Positions 50,888 to 59,185 of a stretch of DNA of 64,000 nucleotides are shown piece after piece. Made by a program: the position numbers and the translations under genes. A model generated the notes under the pieces. It worked only from the letters and a program-made list of their open reading frames with translations, was not told the DNA's origin and did no database searches. Numbering within the stretch: the first letter of the stretch is position 1; each line of letters begins with the position of its first letter. Source of the stretch: Sinomonas sp. P10A9. GTDB lineage: Bacteria > Actinomycetota > Actinomycetes > Actinomycetales > Micrococcaceae. The DNA lies in the NCBI RefSeq assembly GCF_041022165.1, contig NZ_CP163302.1:3534001-3598000 (forward strand). The letters run 5' to 3'.

Positions 50888-51895
50888 TCAGCCGAGCTCC
50901 GCGAGGACCTTTGCGACGATCCGGTCCACGCTCAGCCCGTATTTCGAGTGCAGAGTGGGGAGCGCACCGGCGTCGAGGAACTCGTCCGGCAGGCCGATCG
51001 GCACCACCCGTCGGGTCTGGCCCGAACGGACCAGCGCCGACGCAACCGTCTCGAACAGCCCGCCGACCACGGTGTGGTTCTCGAGGGTCACCGCGAGCCG
51101 GTCCCCCGCGAGCTCGGCGAGGACGGTCGCTTCGTCGAACGGCTTGATCGTAGGGGTATGCACGACGGCGACATCCACCTTGTGCTTCTCGAGCTCGGCC
51201 GCCGCTTGGAGCGCCCGCATGGTCATGAGCCCCGAAGAGACCAGCACGACGTCGCGCCCGCCCCGCAGGACCTTGGCCTTGCCGAGTTCGAACGTGTAGT
51301 CGTACTCGTCCAGGACGGTGGGCACCTTGCCGCGCAGGAGCCGCAGGTACGTCGGCCCCTCCGAGGCCGCGAGCTGCGGGACGGCCTGGGCGATGTCCAC
51401 GGAGTCGCACGGATCCACGATCGTCAGGTTGGGCATGCCGCGGAAGATCGCCATGTCCTCGGTCGCCTGGTGCGAGGGTCCGTACCCGGTGGTCAGGCCC
51501 GGGAGGCCGCCCACGATGTTGACGTTGAGGTTCGGCTCCGCGATGTCCAGGCAGATGAAGTCGTAGGCCCGGCGCGCCGCGAACACCGAGTAGGTCGAGG
51601 CGAACGGCACGAGGCCGGCCTCGGCCATCCCTGCGGCAGCTCCGAAGAGCAGCTGCTCGGCCATGCCCATCTGGAAGAACCGGTCCGGGTGGGCCTCGGC
51701 GAAGACGTGCATGTCGGTGTACTTGCCGAGGTCCGCCGTGAGGCCGACGATCCGGGAGTCCGCCTCGGCGGCTGCCGCGAGCGCGTGCCCGAACGGGGCC
51801 GGGGCCGTCTTCTGGCCCGCGTCCGCGAACGAGGCGATCATTGCCGAGGTCTTGAGCCTCGGCGTCGCGCCCGTTGCCACTGCTACCGTGCTCAT
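50888..51895 (-). CDS. Transketolase, C-terminal subunit (split enzyme)
   Basis: A 335-residue protein corresponding to the pyrimidine-binding and C-terminal transketolase domains: GLTADLGKYTDM, QMGMAEQLLFGAAAGMAEAG (Glu activating thiamine diphosphate), GYGPSHQATEDMA and VDPCDSVDIAQ. It forms an alpha2beta2 enzyme with the N-terminal subunit, whose stop codon overlaps its ATG (ATGA). Split transketolases of this type serve specialised sugar pathways, including the apulose-4-phosphate transketolase AptAB. Here it probably exchanges two-carbon units from a branched or four-/five-carbon ketose phosphate. Last gene of the leftward operon. Confidence 0.9.
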   Translation of the reverse strand: MSTVAVATGATPRLKTSAMIASFADAGQKTAPAPFGHALAAAAEADSRIVGLTADLGKYTDMHVFAEAHPDRFFQMGMAEQLLFGAAAGMAEAGLVPFASTYSVFAARRAYDFICLDIAEPNLNVNIVGGLPGLTTGYGPSHQATEDMAIFRGMPNLTIVDPCDSVDIAQAVPQLAASEGPTYLRLLRGKVPTVLDEYDYTFELGKAKVLRGGRDVVLVSSGLMTMRALQAAAELEKHKVDVAVVHTPTIKPFDEATVLAELAGDRLAVTLENHTVVGGLFETVASALVRSGQTRRVVPIGLPDEFLDAGALPTLHSKYGLSVDRIVAKVLAELG

Positions 51896-52812
51896 GCCTT
51901 CTCCTCCTGACGCGCTGCGCCCTGAATGCCGTCGTGGCGTGCTGCCCAGCCAGCGTCCAGCTGCTCGTTGCAGATGGCCCACTCGTGCTCCTCGATCCGC
52001 ATGAAATGCGCCTTCTCCCGCTGCTCGAGCAGCGGAACCCCTCGGCCCACCTTCGTGTCGCAGAGCACGACGGCGGGTGCGCCGTCGCGCTCCCCCGACC
52101 CCGCGGCGTCGAACGCCTCCAGCAGCGCGCCGACGTCGTTCCCGTCCACGCGGAACACGCGCCAGCCGCACGCGGCCCACTTGTCCGCGACCGGCTCGGT
52201 GCGCAGCACGCCCTCGGTGGCACCGTCGGCCTGGAGCGCGTTGATGTCCACGACGGCGGTGAGCCGGCCGAGGCGATGGTGCGCGGCGCCCATGGCGGCC
52301 TCCCACGTCGAGCCCTCGTCGAGCTCGCCGTCGGAGAGGAAGTTGATGATCCGGGCCTGGTTGCCCCGGTAGCGCAGCCCGAGGGCGAGGCCCACGGCAA
52401 TCGTGAGCCCGTGCCCGAGCGAGCCGCCCGAGATCTCCATGCCGGGCGTGTAGGTCGACATCCCGGACATCGGCAGGCGCGAGCCGTCCGAGCCGTACGT
52501 CTCGAGCTCCTCGACCGGGATGATCCCGGCCTCGGCAAGCGCCGCGTAGAGGCCGATCGCGTAGTGGCCGGTGGAGAGCAGGAAGCGGTCGCGCCCCTCC
52601 CACTCGGGGTCCTCGGGGCGGAAGCGGAGCTGGTCCGCGTACACCGTGGCGAGGATGTCAGCGGCGCCGAGGGCCTGGCCCACGTAGCCCTGGCCCTGGA
52701 CCTCGCCCATGAACAGGGCGTGGCGGCGGATCCGATGGGCTGCCGCGTCGACGGCCATGCGGCGCTCGCTGAGGGTGGCCGGCGCGCGGCGTGATTCCTT
52801 GACGATGGTCAT
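51892..52812 (-). CDS. Transketolase, N-terminal subunit (split enzyme)
   Basis: A 306-residue protein with the diphosphate-binding transketolase domain: GHGLTIAVGLALGLRYRGN, then SDGELDEGSTWEAAMGAAHH (GDGE-type Mg/TPP motif) and LTAVVDINALQADG. It pairs with the 50888-51895 product. Its ATG overlaps the stop of the MFS gene, so carrier and both subunits are translationally coupled. Confidence 0.9.
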   Translation of the reverse strand: MTIVKESRRAPATLSERRMAVDAAAHRIRRHALFMGEVQGQGYVGQALGAADILATVYADQLRFRPEDPEWEGRDRFLLSTGHYAIGLYAALAEAGIIPVEELETYGSDGSRLPMSGMSTYTPGMEISGGSLGHGLTIAVGLALGLRYRGNQARIINFLSDGELDEGSTWEAAMGAAHHRLGRLTAVVDINALQADGATEGVLRTEPVADKWAACGWRVFRVDGNDVGALLEAFDAAGSGERDGAPAVVLCDTKVGRGVPLLEQREKAHFMRIEEHEWAICNEQLDAGWAARHDGIQGAARQEEKA

Positions 52813-54122
52813 GCAGCCACCTTCTCCATTGACATTTCTCCTGACTTGATGGGCGCCGTCTCCTTCATGAAGACCGCTGCTGCTGTTGAGATCACTCCGA
52901 GAAGGACGAAGATCAAGGCTGCACCCATCCAGCCGACCGAGCCGTATACCGCGACGGCGATGAACGGGAGGACGCCGGCGACGAGTGAAGCCGCGTTGTA
53001 GCCCAGCGAGATCCCTGACGAGCGGACATTCGCAGGGAACTGCTCCGAGAACCAGCTCGATTCGACCGCAAAGATGGGGTCGTGACTCAGGAGGAGGGCG
53101 AGAGCGACTGCGACCACGACCATGATCACCGAACCGGTGTTGATGAGCAGGAACATCGGAATCCCGAACAGGATGGTGAAGATGGCCCCGATGAGAAACA
53201 CGGGCTTGCGGCCGATGCGATCGCTGAGGGCGCCGAAGAACAGGTGACTGACCAGCCCCAGGGCCGAGCCGACCATAGTGCCGATGAGCACGGAGCTCTT
53301 ATCTGTGATCGACGCCAGACCCACATATGAGAGCACGAAGCTTGTGGTCACGTAGTAACCACCCGTCTCCGCCATCCGAAGCGCCGTGATCTTGAGGACC
53401 ATCCGCCAGTCGCGGCGGAGGACCGTCAGCGCTGGCTGCCGCACGATCGCATCCTGCTCTTTTACCCTTGTGAAGTCGGGCGACTCGCTGATGCTGAGGC
53501 GAATGAAGATGCCGATCACGACCATGATCAGTGAGGCTAGGAAGGGGGCGCGCCACACCCAGTCCCCGCTGAGGAGTGCCTGAGAGAGGAGGAACGCTCC
53601 GTTGGCGAGCAAGAGGCCGGCTGGGATCCCGATCTGTGGAATGGCCCCGAAGAATCCTCGCCGGGCCGCTGGCGCATGCTCAACCGCCATGAGGACTGCG
53701 CCGCCCCACTCGGCGCCGAACCCGATGCCCTGGATCATGCGGAGCAGGATCAACAGAATCGGCGCGACCACGCCGACTTGGGCGTAGGTCGGCAGCGCAC
53801 CCACCAGCACGGTAGCCGCACCCATGATGATCAGCGACCAGAAGAGCACCGCTTTGCGCCCCACCCGGTCACCGAAATGGCCGGCGAGATACCCACCGAC
53901 GGGTCGCATCAGGAAGCCGACGGCAAGCGTGGCGAAGGAGGCCAGCACTCCCACGATCGGCTCCTGGGCAGCGAAGAAGACCTTACCGAAGTAGGCCGCG
54001 GACGCAGTTCCGTAGATGAAGAAGTCATAGCTCTCGACGGCGCTTCCGATCATGGAAGCGATCGAGACCTTGCCTGACTGCGTTAGGGCCCGTGTCGGGT
54101 TCCCCACAATGTTCTCTGTCAC
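52809..54122 (-). CDS. MFS transporter, metabolite:H+ symporter (MHS) family
   Basis: A 437-residue, 12-helix proton symporter. The start SMIGSAVESYDFFIYGTASA, RPVGGYLAGHFGDRVGRKAV in loop 2-3 and GFGAEWGGAVLMAVEHAP are MHS hallmarks (shikimate, alpha-ketoglutarate, proline/betaine carriers). In this operon it probably imports the sugar or sugar acid processed by the neighbouring dehydrogenase and split transketolase. 27 bp after the dehydrogenase gene. Confidence 0.9.
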   Translation of the reverse strand: MTENIVGNPTRALTQSGKVSIASMIGSAVESYDFFIYGTASAAYFGKVFFAAQEPIVGVLASFATLAVGFLMRPVGGYLAGHFGDRVGRKAVLFWSLIIMGAATVLVGALPTYAQVGVVAPILLILLRMIQGIGFGAEWGGAVLMAVEHAPAARRGFFGAIPQIGIPAGLLLANGAFLLSQALLSGDWVWRAPFLASLIMVVIGIFIRLSISESPDFTRVKEQDAIVRQPALTVLRRDWRMVLKITALRMAETGGYYVTTSFVLSYVGLASITDKSSVLIGTMVGSALGLVSHLFFGALSDRIGRKPVFLIGAIFTILFGIPMFLLINTGSVIMVVVAVALALLLSHDPIFAVESSWFSEQFPANVRSSGISLGYNAASLVAGVLPFIAVAVYGSVGWMGAALIFVLLGVISTAAAVFMKETAPIKSGEMSMEKVAA

Positions 54123-54149
54123 TTGTTCTCTCCTTCGGCGACGGTGCCG

Positions 54150-55031
54150 TCAGTGGGCACTGGAATGCTGGTAGGTCTCGATCACGCGCGAGTCGTCACG
54201 TCCCAGGAGCCCACGGGCTGCGGCCATCTCGTAGCGTTCCTTGGCAACATCGAGCAATGGCGTCGCGGCGCCGCTCCGCTGCGCTGCGGCCGCGACTAGG
54301 GAACTGTCCTTCACAAAGATTCCAACCGTGCTGGTCACTTCCACGTCGGTGGACTGGAGCATGCGGGGTCCGCGGTCGTTGAGCATCCAGGAGCCCGCAG
54401 CACCTCCCGCGATGAGGTCCAGCACCGCCGTCTTGTCCAGTCCGAGGGTCTCGGCCAGGCTCAGTGCCTCCGCCGCTGCAACGATGTGCACCGAGCATAG
54501 GTGTTGGTTCACGACCTTGATCGACTGGCCGTCGCCGATCGTCGCCCCGACGTTGCGCACCGTTCCGAGCGGGCTGAGGACACCCCGAACACTCTCGAGA
54601 GCTGCCGCGGGGCCGGAGGCGAAGACCGTGAGCTCGCCGGTGACTGCGCGCGCGACACCGCCCGTGACGGGTGCATCGACAACTTCGGCGCCGGCGGCCT
54701 CGAGGCGCCTGCCCTGCGCCCGCACTGCCTCGGGCCCGACGGTGCTCATGATGACCCACCTCTGGCCGTTCACGTCAGGGCGGCCGACCGCCGAGGAGAC
54801 AACGGCCTCCAGCTGATCCGGTGTCGCGACCATGACGACTACAATTTCCGCCTCCGGCGCATCGGAGAGCCGTTCGACCGGCGTGATCCCTGCGGCCCGG
54901 GCGCGATCGTGTGCAGCCGGAACAGGATCGACCCCTGTCACGCTGAAGCCGGCGTCGACCAGCCTGCGCGCCATGGGAAGGCCTATGGCGCCTATGCCGA
55001 CGAAGACAAGATGCTCTTGTGAGCTCATCAT
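54150..55031 (-). CDS. NAD-dependent beta-hydroxyacid dehydrogenase (L-threonate dehydrogenase LtnD-like)
   Basis: A 293-residue enzyme of the 3-hydroxyisobutyrate/6-phosphogluconate dehydrogenase class. The Rossmann start is LVFVGIGAIGLPMARRLVDA, the substrate motif is DAPVTGGVARA and the catalytic Lys is in QSIKVVNQHLCSV. The segment GGAAGSWMLNDRGPRML is like that of LtnD, which oxidises L-threonate at C2, or of D-apionate-type oxidoisomerases. GGAGGAG precedes ATG 55031. It lies between the FCD regulator and the MHS carrier. Precise substrate open. Confidence 0.88.
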   Translation of the reverse strand: MMSSQEHLVFVGIGAIGLPMARRLVDAGFSVTGVDPVPAAHDRARAAGITPVERLSDAPEAEIVVVMVATPDQLEAVVSSAVGRPDVNGQRWVIMSTVGPEAVRAQGRRLEAAGAEVVDAPVTGGVARAVTGELTVFASGPAAALESVRGVLSPLGTVRNVGATIGDGQSIKVVNQHLCSVHIVAAAEALSLAETLGLDKTAVLDLIAGGAAGSWMLNDRGPRMLQSTDVEVTSTVGIFVKDSSLVAAAAQRSGAATPLLDVAKERYEMAAARGLLGRDDSRVIETYQHSSAH

Positions 55032-55119
55032 GAAAGACTCCTCCGGCGGTGGATCTGGGCGCGTTTGAGCAGCCAGGCACCGCGTCAGTGGTGGGAAGAA
55101 GGAAAACGAGGGTAACGCG

Positions 55120-55821
55120 CTAGCGGATGTCAGGTCCGGCAGTCATGGTGCGCCACACGTCGAAATGGCGCTTCATAGCCGCGCGGGCCGCATCGACATC
55201 GTTGGCGGCGAGGGCGTCGACAATCTCGTAATGGACCTTGTCGGTGACGAAATCCTCGGTCGTCTCGACCGACGCCAGCGCTTTTGCACGGCGATCCGCG
55301 ACCACGTCGCGGAGGACGTCCCGCAGCGCGTCGTGGACGATGTTGAAGACTGGATTGTCTACGAGTTCGAACAGTGTCCGGTGGAAGTCGAAATCAGCAG
55401 CAATCGCTTCCTCAGCGTCCCCGTCCGATGTTGCGCTGACCATCCGATCAACGTGCCTCCGGAGGGCGGACACCTGAGCCCGTGTCGCCGTGATGGCTGC
55501 CTGCTCGATGATTGCCAGCTCGAGCATCTCGCGGGCCTGTTCAAACTGCTCCGCCGTGAAGTGGCCGAGCTGCAGAGCAAGGCGCAGATGCATGCTGAGG
55601 AATCCCGAGTCAGGTGATTCCAGATAGGTTCCCCGACCTTGGGTGCGGTTCAGGAATCCCAGCAGTTCCAAGGTGAGAAGTTGCTCCCTGAGGGCTCCGC
55701 GGCTGACCTCGAGTGCCGCTCCCAGCTCGCGCTCCGGTGGCAGCCGGAGTCGGCCGGTTCCTACCTCCGCTGTGGCCTCACCGATAAGCGATTCCACAAG
55801 CGAGCTGAGATCTCTAGTCAC
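55120..55821 (-). CDS. GntR family regulator, FCD subfamily
   Basis: A 233-residue regulator with a winged helix (PPERELGAALEVSRGALREQ) and an FCD domain (ADFDFHRTLFELVDNPVF, KVHYEIVDALAANDVD). The start is taken as GTG 55821 with GAGG just upstream; an earlier ATG would place the operator inside the gene. Two ATTGGTTGTACCAAT sites lie immediately upstream, so it is probably autoregulated and controls the operon it heads (dehydrogenase, MHS carrier, split transketolase). Confidence 0.88.
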   Translation of the reverse strand: MTRDLSSLVESLIGEATAEVGTGRLRLPPERELGAALEVSRGALREQLLTLELLGFLNRTQGRGTYLESPDSGFLSMHLRLALQLGHFTAEQFEQAREMLELAIIEQAAITATRAQVSALRRHVDRMVSATSDGDAEEAIAADFDFHRTLFELVDNPVFNIVHDALRDVLRDVVADRRAKALASVETTEDFVTDKVHYEIVDALAANDVDAARAAMKRHFDVWRTMTAGPDIR

Positions 55822-55831
55822 TACTTCCTCG

Positions 55832-55898
55832 ATTGGTTGTACCAATATTGAAAGCCTAATCATCCCCCGCAAGGGTGTCAAGGATTGGTTGTACCAAT
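55832..55898. promoter_or_regulatory. Two FCD-type operators, ATTGGT-TGT-ACCAAT
   Basis: Identical 15-bp sites at 55832-55846 and 55884-55898, 52 bp apart (about five helical turns), match the classic TTGGT-N3-ACCAA consensus of FCD GntR regulators such as PdhR and LldR. The phasing suits looping or cooperative repression of the 55821 promoter. The second site lies against the 3' end of the MFS gene. Confidence 0.85.
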
Positions 55899-55912
55899 CT
55901 AGAACAACCGCC

Positions 55913-57256
55913 TCACGAGTGAATGGGCGCTGGTTCCGGCGTCTCGGCGGAGATCCGCTCGGCGGCCTCGCGCTCGCGCTGGCCCCACGTCTCGCGGGTC
56001 GCGAGCGCGGCCCAGAGGCCGATCGCCCCGTAGAGGCTGAAGAGCAGCGCCGGGCCGATCCAGCCGAAGCTCACGAACAGGAGCGTGGTGATGAACGGGG
56101 TGAAACCGGAGACCATGGCCGAGATCTGGTAGGCGAGCGAGGCGCCGGAGGAGCGGGTCTTGGCCTGGAACAGCTCCGGGAACCAGGCGCCCTGGGCGCC
56201 GGCGAGGGAGTTCTGGCAGACGGCGTAGGCGATCACGATGGTCGCCACGATGAAGATGAACATGCCGGTGTTGACGAGCAGGAACATCGGGACGCCGAAC
56301 AGGACGGCGAACGCCGTGGACCAGATGTAGACGGGCCGGCGGCCGACCCTGTCGGTCAGGGCGCCCCACTTCCAGGTGGCGATGATGCCGATCGCGGCGG
56401 CGATGCAGAGGGCGATGAGCGTCTGGTTCTTGTCCGCGAGCTTGGTGGAGTTGATGTAGGAGATCATGTACGTGATCGAGACGGCGTAGCCCGCGGTCTC
56501 GGCGATGCGCAGGCCGATGCCGCGCAGGATGTTGCGCCAGTCCTCGCGGACCACCTGGGCGATGGGCGACTTGGCGATCTCGCCGCGCTCCTTGACCTCC
56601 TCGAACACCGGCGACTCCGGCACCTTGGAGCGGATGATGAGGCCCACGATGACGAGGGCGATGCTCGAAAGGAACGGGATGCGCCAGGCCCACTCGTTGC
56701 CGAGCTGGACGCTGAAGAGGAAGACGAGGTTGGCCAGCAGGAGGCCCACGGGGAAGCCGGCCTGGACGATGCCGGTCACGGCGCCCTTGCGACGCCACGG
56801 TGCGTGCTCGTAGCTCATGAGGATCGCGCCGCCCCATTCGGCGCCGAACGCGAGGCCCTGGATGATGCGCACCGTGACGAGCAGCACCGGGGCGAGGACG
56901 CCCACCGCGGCGTAGGTCGGCAAGAGGCCGATGAGGAACGTCGCGAGGCCCATGAGGACGAGGGAGGCGACGAGGACGGGCTTGCGGCCGAGCCGGTCGC
57001 CGAGGTGGCCGCCGATGATCCCGCCGAGCGGGCGGGCCGCGAAGCCCACGCCGAGCGTGGCGAAGGACGCCAGCGTGCCCGTGACGGCATCCGCGCCGGG
57101 GAAGAAGGCCGTGCCGAAGTAGAGTGCGGCGGCGGTGCCGAAGCCGATGAAGTCGTAGGTCTCGATGACGGCACCTACGGCGGAGCCCACGGCGACGCGC
57201 TTCGCGTCCTTGGTGCCGTGGACCGGGCCGCGCATGGCCAGAGCCTCGTTGCTCAT
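55913..57256 (-). CDS. MFS transporter, MHS family
   Basis: A 447-residue MHS-type symporter, paralogous to the 52809 product: SAVGAVIETYDFIGFGTAAA, RPLGGIIGGHLGDRLGRKPV, FGAEWGGAILMSYEHAPW. ATG 57256 is chosen because GGAAGGA precedes it; the longer form from 57310 would start inside the regulatory region. It is divergent from the isomerase-SDR-kinase-RpiB operon, with a 14-bp-arm inverted repeat in between, and is probably the importer for that pathway. Confidence 0.9.
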   Translation of the reverse strand: MSNEALAMRGPVHGTKDAKRVAVGSAVGAVIETYDFIGFGTAAALYFGTAFFPGADAVTGTLASFATLGVGFAARPLGGIIGGHLGDRLGRKPVLVASLVLMGLATFLIGLLPTYAAVGVLAPVLLVTVRIIQGLAFGAEWGGAILMSYEHAPWRRKGAVTGIVQAGFPVGLLLANLVFLFSVQLGNEWAWRIPFLSSIALVIVGLIIRSKVPESPVFEEVKERGEIAKSPIAQVVREDWRNILRGIGLRIAETAGYAVSITYMISYINSTKLADKNQTLIALCIAAAIGIIATWKWGALTDRVGRRPVYIWSTAFAVLFGVPMFLLVNTGMFIFIVATIVIAYAVCQNSLAGAQGAWFPELFQAKTRSSGASLAYQISAMVSGFTPFITTLLFVSFGWIGPALLFSLYGAIGLWAALATRETWGQREREAAERISAETPEPAPIHS

Positions 57257-57342
57257 TGCGTTCCTTCCGGAGGGGGATACTTTGCCGCCGTCGTTGTTGA
57301 CAGTCGACATGATATGCCAGTGTGCGGTGCATCACCTTTCAA

Positions 57343-57377
57343 TGTCAACAGTCAACTTTCAAGGTTGACTGTTGACA
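57343..57377. promoter_or_regulatory. Long inverted-repeat operator in the divergent C4-polyol promoter
   Basis: TGTCAACAGTCAAC (57343-57356) and GTTGACTGTTGACA (57364-57377) are perfect 14-bp arms around a 7-nt spacer. A related GTTGACAGTCGAC lies at 57296-57308. Both flank the two promoters in the 237-bp gap. The half-site resembles the site in front of the FCD regulator at 50095. Confidence 0.8.
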
Positions 57378-57417
57378 GTCAGCGGCCGTACCGTGGTTGA
57401 GGTCACACCACGTGTGC

Positions 57418-57480
57418 CGACCCACCGCCTGTTTCCCCGACCCACCGCCTGTTTCCCCCACCCGCCGCCCTGTTTTCTCC
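57418..57480. repeat. 20-bp tandem repeat, three copies, in the leader of the isomerase gene
   Basis: CGACCCACCGCCTGTTTCCC occurs at 57418 and 57438, and a degenerate third copy runs to 57480, ending 13 bp before the start codon. C/T-rich repeats in a 5' leader could affect translation or protein binding. Confidence 0.85.
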
Positions 57481-57493
57481 AGAAGGACCACTG

Positions 57494-58354
57494 ATGTTCC
57501 ACGACCGACTCGGCTGCTCGTCGATCAGCTTCCGGCACCTGCCACTCGCCGACGCCCTGCGCACTATGGCGGGCCTCGGCTTCGAGGAGATCGACCTCGG
57601 CGCACTGCCCGGAGTGTGCGACCACGTGCCGTACGGACTCACGGACGCCGATATCGACGAGGTGGCCGCCCGCGTTGCCGAGTCTGGCCTGCGCGTCCGC
57701 TCGGTGAACGGGGACATCGGCGACCTCAACGCGGTCCTCGAGGATGCGCCCGAATCGGCGCACGACGCCGGCGCGCCGGCCGAGCGGGCCGCGCACCTCG
57801 ACCGTCTCCTCACCCTCACCCGGACGGTCGGCGCCCGGGCCCTCGTGCTCCCGTGCGGGGCGCTGAGCCCCGAGCCCGTGCGCACCCTCGACGACGACCT
57901 CGACCTCGTAGCAGCCCAGCTCGCCGCAGCCGGCAGGCGCGCGGCCGCGTTCGGCGTCGAACTCTGGACCGAGTCCCTGCACTACTACCGCCTGTGCGGG
58001 ACCCTCGACCGGGCCCTCGCCCTCGCCGACCGGCTCGAGGGCACCGGGGTTCGGCACGTCGTCGACCTCTCCCATGTGGTCGCGTCGGGGAGCCGGCCGG
58101 AGGACGCGATCGCTGCCCTCGCCGGCCGGGCGGGGAACGGGATCTCCCACGTCCACCTCCGCGACGCCGTGCCCGGGAACATCAACCTCAGCATCGGCAA
58201 CGGCGCGGTGGACTTCGCCGGCGCGCTCGCCGCCCTGCGCGAGACGGGCTTCGATGGGCACTTCTCGCTCGAGCTCGAGGCGCACGACCTCACCCACGAC
58301 GAACGCCCCGCAGCAGCCGCGAAGGCCGCAAGCTTCATCACCGACCTCATCTAG
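57494..58354 (+). CDS. Xylose-isomerase-like TIM barrel sugar isomerase/epimerase
   Basis: A 286-residue AP-endonuclease-2/sugar isomerase barrel. Metal ligands are visible in FGVELWTESLHYY (Glu), VRHVVDLSHVVASG (Asp/His), ISHVHLRDAVPGN (His/Asp) and FSLELEAHD (Glu). Members include hydroxypyruvate isomerase, tagatose 3-epimerase, OtnI and D-apiose isomerase. As first gene of a kinase/RpiB operon it probably interconverts the free keto or aldo sugar before phosphorylation. AGAAGGA precedes the ATG. Confidence 0.85.
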   Translation: MFHDRLGCSSISFRHLPLADALRTMAGLGFEEIDLGALPGVCDHVPYGLTDADIDEVAARVAESGLRVRSVNGDIGDLNAVLEDAPESAHDAGAPAERAAHLDRLLTLTRTVGARALVLPCGALSPEPVRTLDDDLDLVAAQLAAAGRRAAAFGVELWTESLHYYRLCGTLDRALALADRLEGTGVRHVVDLSHVVASGSRPEDAIAALAGRAGNGISHVHLRDAVPGNINLSIGNGAVDFAGALAALRETGFDGHFSLELEAHDLTHDERPAAAAKAASFITDLI

Positions 58355-58374
58355 AGCAACCAGAAGGAACCACC

Positions 58375-59148
58375 ATGACCAGCATCCAGCGCACTGCCAT
58401 CCTCACCGGGGCCACGTCCGAGAAGGGCATCGGCGTCGCCACCGCCCGCCGCTACGCCAGCGAGGGCTGGGGCGTCGTCATCCTGGACCTCGACGGCGAG
58501 AAGTCCGCGAAGACCGCCCAGGACATCGCGAACGAGTTCAACGTGCCCGCGTTCGGGCACGAGGTCGACGTCGCGGACGAGGCCTCGGTCGCCGCTGCCG
58601 CAGCCGCTGTCGCCACCGAGGTCGGGGCGGGCCGCCTGCCCGTGGTCGGCGCGCTCGCGAACATCGCCGGGATCACCTCCCCGGTGCCGTTCCTCGAGAC
58701 GGACCTCGCACTGTGGAACAAGGTCATGGCCGTCAACGCCACGGGCACCTACCTCGTCACCAAGGCGTTCCTGCCGGCGATGATCGAGGCCGGCTGGGGC
58801 CGCATCGTGAACATGTCCTCGGTGTCCGCCCAGCGCGGCGGCGGGGTGTTCGGCAAGGTCCCCTATTCGGCCGCGAAGGCCGCCATCCTGGGCTTCACGA
58901 AGGCTCTCGCCCGTGAGATCGCCCCCACCGGGATCACCGTCAACGCGATCACGCCTGGCGCCGTCGACACCAACATCCGCGTGGGCAGCACCGACGAGCA
59001 GGAGGCCGCCATCGCGCGCGACATCCCCCTCGGCCGCACCGCGAGCACCGAGGAGATCGCCTCGGTCATCACGTGGCTCTCCTCCGACGGCGCCTCGTAC
59101 CTCACCGGCACCACGGTGGACATCAACGGCGGCAGCCACATCCACTGA
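58375..59148 (+). CDS. SDR family dehydrogenase (polyol/sugar oxidoreductase)
   Basis: A 257-residue classical SDR. The cofactor site is the variant TGATSEKGIGVATARRYASE; ANIAGITS and NMSSVSAQRGGG then YSAAKAAILGFTKALARE give the NAG-like and Ser-Tyr-Lys motifs. Position between a sugar isomerase and a DhaK-type kinase suggests oxidation of a tetritol or similar polyol to a ketose. Start 58375 after AGAAGGA. Confidence 0.88.
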   Translation: MTSIQRTAILTGATSEKGIGVATARRYASEGWGVVILDLDGEKSAKTAQDIANEFNVPAFGHEVDVADEASVAAAAAAVATEVGAGRLPVVGALANIAGITSPVPFLETDLALWNKVMAVNATGTYLVTKAFLPAMIEAGWGRIVNMSSVSAQRGGGVFGKVPYSAAKAAILGFTKALAREIAPTGITVNAITPGAVDTNIRVGSTDEQEAAIARDIPLGRTASTEEIASVITWLSSDGASYLTGTTVDINGGSHIH

Positions 59149-59185
59149 TCCGTCCCCGCCAGACTCTGTCCTTCAGGAGACACCC

